Positions 59,997 to 64,000 of a stretch of DNA of 64,000 nt are shown piece after piece. A program made the translations under genes and the position numbers. Below the pieces are notes generated by a model. That model saw nothing but the letters and a program-made list of their open reading frames with translations, was not told where the DNA came from and did no database searches. Position 1 is the stretch's first letter. Every line of letters begins with the position of its first letter. This DNA is from Xenophilus sp. E41 (GTDB lineage Bacteria > Pseudomonadota > Gammaproteobacteria > Burkholderiales > Burkholderiaceae_C): NCBI RefSeq assembly GCF_003671765.1, contig NZ_QPIB01000001.1, positions 434,001 to 498,000 of the forward strand, in the 5' to 3' direction.

Positions 59997-60956
59997 GTGG
60001 CTTCGTCCAGGCAGCGGGGGCGCAGCGCCGGCCCCACCTCCGGCGGTGCGTCCTTGCGGGACGGCCTGGTCGTCGGCAGCCATGGCCGGCACTGCATGGT
60101 CGAGACGCCCGAGGGCGAGCGCCGCATCTGCCACCCGCGCGGCAAGAAGAGCCAGGCCGTGGTCGGCGACCGCGTGCAATGGCAGGCCAGCGAGGACGAA
60201 GGCACGATCGAGCGCGTGCTGGAGCGGCGCAACCTCTTCTACCGGCAGGACGAGATCCGCACCAAGTCCTTCGCGGCCAACCTCGACCAGGTGCTGATCC
60301 TCGTCGCGGCCGAGCCCGAGTTCTCGGAACACCAGTTGGCGCGTGCCTTGATCGCGGCCGAGGCCGAACGCATCCGACCCGTGATCGCGCTCAACAAGAG
60401 CGACCTCGTCGAGCCCTTCGCGCGTGCGTGGGCGCGGCTGGCGCCCTACCGGCACATGCACTACGGCGTGCTGCCGCTGTCGCTCACCGCGTCGGGCGAC
60501 GTCGACCGTGAGGCGCTGATGCACCAGCTCGCCGGCAAGACCACGCTGGTGCTCGGCCCCTCGGGTGCGGGCAAGAGCACGCTCATCAACTTGCTGGTGC
60601 CCGGCGCCACCGCGCAGACGGGCGAGATCTCGCAGGCGCTGAACTCGGGCAAGCACACGACGACCACCACGACCTGGTACTGGGTCGATGCCGAGCGCCA
60701 GACCGCGCTCATCGACTCGCCCGGGTTCCAGGAATTCGGCCTGCATCACATCGAGCCGATGCAGCTCGCCACGCTGATGCCCGACATCGCCGCCCATGCG
60801 GGCGAGTGCAGGTTCTACAACTGCACCCATCTGCACGAGCCGGGCTGCGGCGTGATTTCACACGTCGAATCGGCCGCCAACGCAGCCCCGATCAGCGCGA
60901 CGCGCTACAAGATCTATAGCGATTTGTTTGCCGAGTTGAGTGTGTCGCGGTACTGA
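59997..60956 (+). CDS. rsgA: Ribosome small-subunit-dependent GTPase A
   Basis: A 319-residue circularly permuted GTPase for 30S maturation. An N-terminal OB fold (about 20-85) is followed by G4 ALNKSDLVE, G1 LVLGPSGAGKSTLINLL, a G2 loop HTTTTTTWYWV and G3 LIDSPGFQEF. The zinc site is CRFYNCTHLHEPGC. The start is GTG at 59997, seven bases after phhB. The end is followed by a long inverted repeat. Confidence 0.96.
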   Translation: MASSRQRGRSAGPTSGGASLRDGLVVGSHGRHCMVETPEGERRICHPRGKKSQAVVGDRVQWQASEDEGTIERVLERRNLFYRQDEIRTKSFAANLDQVLILVAAEPEFSEHQLARALIAAEAERIRPVIALNKSDLVEPFARAWARLAPYRHMHYGVLPLSLTASGDVDREALMHQLAGKTTLVLGPSGAGKSTLINLLVPGATAQTGEISQALNSGKHTTTTTTWYWVDAERQTALIDSPGFQEFGLHHIEPMQLATLMPDIAAHAGECRFYNCTHLHEPGCGVISHVESAANAAPISATRYKIYSDLFAELSVSRY

Positions 60957-60958
60957 AT

Positions 60959-61076
60959 CGGACAGCCGAACGCAGAGGGCGCAGAGGACTCGCAAAGGGC
61001 GCAGAAGAAAACCAGAATTTTGAAGTTCCTCTGCGCCCTCTGCGAAATCTTTGCGCCCTCTGCGTTCGGCTGTCCG
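60959..61076. repeat. Long inverted repeat between convergent rsgA and hisC
   Basis: The outer arms CGGACAGCCGAACGCAGAGG plus GCGCA and its reverse complement (60959-60983 and 61052-61076) are exact for about 25 bases. The inside has repeats of a CGCAGAGG-like eight-base unit. It may act as a bidirectional terminator or a mobile repeat. Confidence 0.75.
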
Positions 61077-61079
61077 TAT

Positions 61080-62165
61080 TCAAGCCAGGATCTCCTGCAG
61101 CCGCTGCACCAGCAACCCGCACTGGCCCCGCGTACCGACGCTGATGCGCAGCCACGCGTCGATGCGCGGCTGGCGGAAATGGCGCACCAGCACGGCCCGC
61201 GCGCGCAGCGCGGCCGCCAGCTCGGCGGCATCGCGCTGCGGGTGGCGCGCGAACACGAAGTTGGCCTGCGAGGGCAGCACCTCGAAGCCCAGGTCTTCCA
61301 GCTGCAGCACCAGGCCTTCGCGGGTGTCCATCACGTCGTGGCGGGTGCGCTCGAAGTACGCCTCGTCCTCCAGCGCGCCGACGGCGCCGGCCTCGGCCAG
61401 GCGGTCGAGCGGGTAGGAGTTGAAGCTGTTCTTCACGCGGTCGAGCGCTTCGACCAGCGGCGCCTGCCCCATCGCGTAGCCCACGCGCAAGCCGGCCAGC
61501 GAGCGCGACTTGGACAGCGTATGCACCACCAGCAGGTTGGGGTGGCGCGCGATCAGCGGCACGGCGCTCTCGCCGCCGAAGTCGACGTACGCCTCGTCGA
61601 CGAGCACCACGCGCTGCGGCGCGGCGGCCAGCAGCCGCTCGATGGCGGCGAGCGGCAGGCCGATGCCGGTGGGCGCGTTCGGGTTGGCGACGACGACGCC
61701 CGCGCAGCCCTGCGCGGCGCGCGCCACCAGCGCGTCGACGTCGATGCCCAGGCCCTCGCCGACCGGCATCAGCGCGGCCTCGATGCCGTAGAGCTGCGCG
61801 TACACCTTGTAGAAGCTGTAGGTGACGTCGGGGAACAGCAGGGCCTGGCCGGGCTGCTGGAAGAAGGCGAAGAAGGCGTGGGCCAGCACCTCGTCGGAGC
61901 CGTTGCCGACGAAGACCTCGCCGGGCTGCAGGCCGCGGCGGCGGGCGATGGCCTCGCGCAGCGCGGTGGACGCCGGGTCGGGGTAGCGCTCCAGCCCCTC
62001 CTGCGCGGCGCGCGCGATGGCCTGCAGGGCACGCGGCGAGGGCGGGTACGGGTTCTCGTTGGTGTTGAGCTTCACCAGGTCCGGGATGCGCGGCTGCTCG
62101 CCCGGCACGTAGGGTTCGAGCGCCGCGATGCGCGGGCTCCAGAACGAAGGGATGGAAGTCGTCAT
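61080..62165 (-). CDS. hisC: Histidinol-phosphate aminotransferase
   Basis: A 361-residue PLP aminotransferase for histidine synthesis. Family marks: [62 protein letters not shown] and the Schiff-base [18 protein letters not shown] with Lys. It ends with [15 protein letters not shown]. The ATG at 62165 fits the family start. A copy of the dispersed repeat lies between it and the CobD/CbiB-like gene, 66 bases upstream. In many related genomes a hisC copy lies away from the main his operon. Confidence 0.93.
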   Translation of the reverse strand: MTTSIPSFWSPRIAALEPYVPGEQPRIPDLVKLNTNENPYPPSPRALQAIARAAQEGLERYPDPASTALREAIARRRGLQPGEVFVGNGSDEVLAHAFFAFFQQPGQALLFPDVTYSFYKVYAQLYGIEAALMPVGEGLGIDVDALVARAAQGCAGVVVANPNAPTGIGLPLAAIERLLAAAPQRVVLVDEAYVDFGGESAVPLIARHPNLLVVHTLSKSRSLAGLRVGYAMGQAPLVEALDRVKNSFNSYPLDRLAEAGAVGALEDEAYFERTRHDVMDTREGLVLQLEDLGFEVLPSQANFVFARHPQRDAAELAAALRARAVLVRHFRQPRIDAWLRISVGTRGQCGLLVQRLQEILA

Positions 62166-62220
62166 GCTACGAATTCGATAGCTGCTCGCGTCCGCCCCCG
62201 CGAACGCTGGCGGCCGATTT
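62166..62220. repeat. Dispersed palindromic repeat, intergenic copy
   Basis: GCTACGAATTCGATAGCTGC and a GC-rich part with a GCTGGCGGCCGATTT end; similar to the copy in uvrD. Confidence 0.55.
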
Positions 62221-62230
62221 GACTTGAACC

Positions 62231-63232
62231 TCAGCCCAGGAGCCGGGCCAGCGTGAGCAGTGCCAGCAGCACCATCCACATCACGACCGAGCGCCACACC
62301 AGCCCCACCACGCTGCGCAGGTGGCCCGGTTCGGGCTCGCGGCCCGGGGTGCTGCCGCTGTCGAGCACCGCCATGCCGCTGACCGGGTCGCCCGCCTGCG
62401 CATGCGGCAGCGCGTCGGGCACCGCGATGGCACGCAGCTGCCCGCCGCCCAGGCGCACGTTGAGCGCGCCCGAAGTGGCCGCGAGGATGACGCCGTCGTT
62501 CAGGTCGGGAAAGCGCCGTGCGTCATTGCGCCAGCAGTCGATCGCCTCCTCGAAGCTGCCGACGACCGCGAAGCCCAGCGCCGTGATGCGCGCGGGCAGC
62601 CAGTCGACGGCGGCCCAGGCGCGGTCGGCGGCCTCCTGCACCCATACGCTCGCGGGCTGGATCGAGGCGTTGTTCTTGTGCGCCCAGTAGCGCGCCACGA
62701 ACTCGCTCATGCGGTAGAACACCGCGCCCGCGGGCCCCAGGCCCAGGGCCGCGAGCACCGAGAACCAGGCCAGCACGCCGAACACGTGGCGGTGCGCCGC
62801 GATCACGGAGTATTCGATGACATGCCGGACGATCTCGCTGCGCGGCAGGTCGGCCGCATCGACGCGCTGCCAGTGCGCGAGCAGCGAGCGTGCAAGCGCC
62901 TCGTCGCCCACCTCCAGCGCATCACGGATGCCGGTGAAGTGGTGGCTGAACTGGCGAAAGCCCAGCGTGACGTAGAGCACCGCGATGCTCCACAGCACGG
63001 CGAAAGGCAGCGGCAGCGTGAGCAGCAGCAGCCAGTGGATGCCCAGGGCCAGCAGGCTCGGCACGCCAACCGCGAGGAGCCAGGCCACCCAGCCGTGGTG
63101 CGGCTTGCCGGCATCGAAGTTGCGGCTGGTCCAGCGCGTCCAGGCCAGCACCGCGCCATACACGGGGTTGTGGAAGCCAAGCGGGCGCACCTGCTCGATC
63201 AACAACGCGCACAGGATGGCGAAGAAGCTCAT
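62231..63232 (-). CDS. CobD/CbiB family protein
   Basis: A 333-residue integral membrane protein. The start [20 protein letters not shown], helix [20 protein letters not shown], and the long segment [20 protein letters not shown] then [20 protein letters not shown] fit the CobD/CbiB or AmpE-like family. The C terminus has a last helix ([17 protein letters not shown]). No other cobalamin genes are near, so it may be the AmpE-like signalling member rather than adenosylcobinamide-phosphate synthase. Function not sure. Confidence 0.85.
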   Translation of the reverse strand: MSFFAILCALLIEQVRPLGFHNPVYGAVLAWTRWTSRNFDAGKPHHGWVAWLLAVGVPSLLALGIHWLLLLTLPLPFAVLWSIAVLYVTLGFRQFSHHFTGIRDALEVGDEALARSLLAHWQRVDAADLPRSEIVRHVIEYSVIAAHRHVFGVLAWFSVLAALGLGPAGAVFYRMSEFVARYWAHKNNASIQPASVWVQEAADRAWAAVDWLPARITALGFAVVGSFEEAIDCWRNDARRFPDLNDGVILAATSGALNVRLGGGQLRAIAVPDALPHAQAGDPVSGMAVLDSGSTPGREPEPGHLRSVVGLVWRSVVMWMVLLALLTLARLLG

Positions 63233-63291
63233 CGTCGAATGATAAGACGCGCCGCCAGACCGACCGACGGCGCCGCGCGAGCGCGACGCCG

Positions 63292-63987
63292 TCAGTCCGC
63301 GATGAGGAAACGATAGAGGTTGCGCAGCATGCCGGCCGTGGCGCCCCACACGAAGCGCTCGTGCGGGCCGTCCTGGTAGGGCATCGAGAACCAGTGCCGC
63401 GCCGACGGTCCGCCCGGGTCCGCCAGATGCCGACGGTGGTTGGCCGGGTCCATGAGGAAGGCCAGCGGCACCTCGAAGACATCGGCCACCTCGGCCGGGT
63501 TGGGCACCAGCTCGAAGCCCGGCTCCACCAGCGCCACCACCGGCGTCACGATGAAGGAAGTCACCGTGGTGTAGGTGGGCAGCTGCCCGAGCACCTCGAT
63601 GAAGCGCGCCGACAGGCCCACCTCTTCCCAGGCCTCGCGCAGGGCCGCGGCGGCGATGTTCGCGTCGTCCGGGTCGACCCGCCCGCCGGGAAAGGCGATC
63701 TGCCCCGAATGGGTGGACATGCGCGTCGCCCGCTCGGTGAGCAGCACCATGGGCTCGTCGCGCTGCACGATGGGCACCAGCACCGCGGCCTGTGCCGGGG
63801 CGCGCTCGGTCATGCGCGGCTCGCGGCGCAGTTCGGGCGTCCACGCCGGCGGCGAGGCGAAGCGGCGGCGCAGGGCCTGCGCGCTGAGGCGATCGACCGG
63901 CACCGCGGGCAGGTCGCTGTCGACCGCACTCACCGGCACGGCGCGCGGGTCGGTGATCGGCACCATCTGCGGCACGACGTTGATCAC
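63292..63987 (-). CDS. NUDIX hydrolase, CoA pyrophosphatase type
   Basis: A NUDIX enzyme of at least 231 residues. The box is GGRVDPDDANIAAAALREAW then EEVGL, with Asp in place of the first Glu, as is usual in CoA pyrophosphatases such as NudL. VLLTERATRMSTHSGQIAFP before it is the UPF0035-like motif. The start is given as GTG at 63987, but the frame stays open to the window edge, so the true start could lie further right or at a later Met. It lies 59 bases before the CobD/CbiB-like gene. Confidence 0.88.
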   Translation of the reverse strand: MINVVPQMVPITDPRAVPVSAVDSDLPAVPVDRLSAQALRRRFASPPAWTPELRREPRMTERAPAQAAVLVPIVQRDEPMVLLTERATRMSTHSGQIAFPGGRVDPDDANIAAAALREAWEEVGLSARFIEVLGQLPTYTTVTSFIVTPVVALVEPGFELVPNPAEVADVFEVPLAFLMDPANHRRHLADPGGPSARHWFSMPYQDGPHERFVWGATAGMLRNLYRFLIAD

Positions 63988-64000
63988 TTCTGGGGCGGCA

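Noticed and set aside
60959-61076. CRISPR-like repeats
   Set aside because: The units are about eight bases and form an inverted repeat without unique spacers; no cas genes are near.

Overview
The window is about 68 percent GC, densely coded, and reads as the chromosome of a betaproteobacterium of the order Burkholderiales, most likely a Comamonadaceae (Variovorax-like) species. The reasons are Bug/TctC-type binding proteins, a DUF2782-thrB-BPSS1780 block next to polA, a DUF6537-type indolepyruvate oxidoreductase, azurin beside ompW, and a dispersed palindromic repeat family that I know from this family from memory. There is no rRNA, phage, transposase or CRISPR array. Two tRNA genes are present, Ala-CGC and Lys-CTT.

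Layout. 1-8476: two divergent operons around a LacI-type regulator with near-identical palindromic operators. The left operon has a tautomerase, acyl-CoA dehydrogenase, CoA-transferase, MaoC hydratase and a periplasmic binding protein. The right operon has two DapA-family lyases, an ABC ATPase and a DUF3830 protein. It looks like an importer plus catabolic route for an unknown small acid. 8495-15674: LysR regulator, two-subunit indolepyruvate oxidoreductase-like enzyme, Bug binding protein, hot-dog thioesterase and LysE exporter; the last two each carry a frameshift near the C terminus. 15747-18293: low-molecular-weight phosphatase, diguanylate cyclase, TetR regulator.

18361-29198 is a purine-to-central-metabolism block: glycerate 2-kinase, 8-oxoguanine deaminase, PuuD urate oxidase, XdhC, UraH, a GntR regulator, PuuE allantoinase, a UraD-allantoate amidohydrolase fusion and an M20 hydrolase. 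Together they can take urate through 5-hydroxyisourate, OHCU, allantoin and allantoate towards glyoxylate, with the kinase able to salvage the resulting glycerate. A shared GTGTATACAG site lies upstream of puuD and between uraH and gntR. 29540-37261 holds miscellaneous accessory genes: two alpha/beta hydrolases, a decayed TPR/O-GlcNAc-transferase pseudogene, a PPOX stress protein, dodecin, a ZIP transporter, dienelactone hydrolase and a carboxypeptidase G2-like enzyme.

37297-48904 is mostly core: polA, DUF2782, thrB, a membrane protein, uvrD, azurin and ompW around an FNR-like site, guaC, tRNA-Ala, an SDR, tRNA-Lys and DUF3606. 49034-54987 is a remnant of a type VI secretion cluster (clpV, tssB, a chimeric tssC'-'tssG gene, tssA and a membrane protein), apparently made by an in-frame deletion that removed most of tssC, most of tssG and whatever lay between. 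55584-63987 returns to core genes: rhlE, orn, an M48 peptidase, phhB, rsgA, hisC, a CobD/CbiB-like protein and a NUDIX hydrolase.

The most notable observations are the tssC-tssG fusion, full copies of the dispersed repeat inside the coding sequences of the oxidoreductase beta subunit and uvrD, the UraD-AllC fusion with its GntR operators, the LacI-controlled uncharacterised catabolic locus, and the FNR-like box shared by azurin and ompW. All assignments are from reading the sequence; no database search was run.
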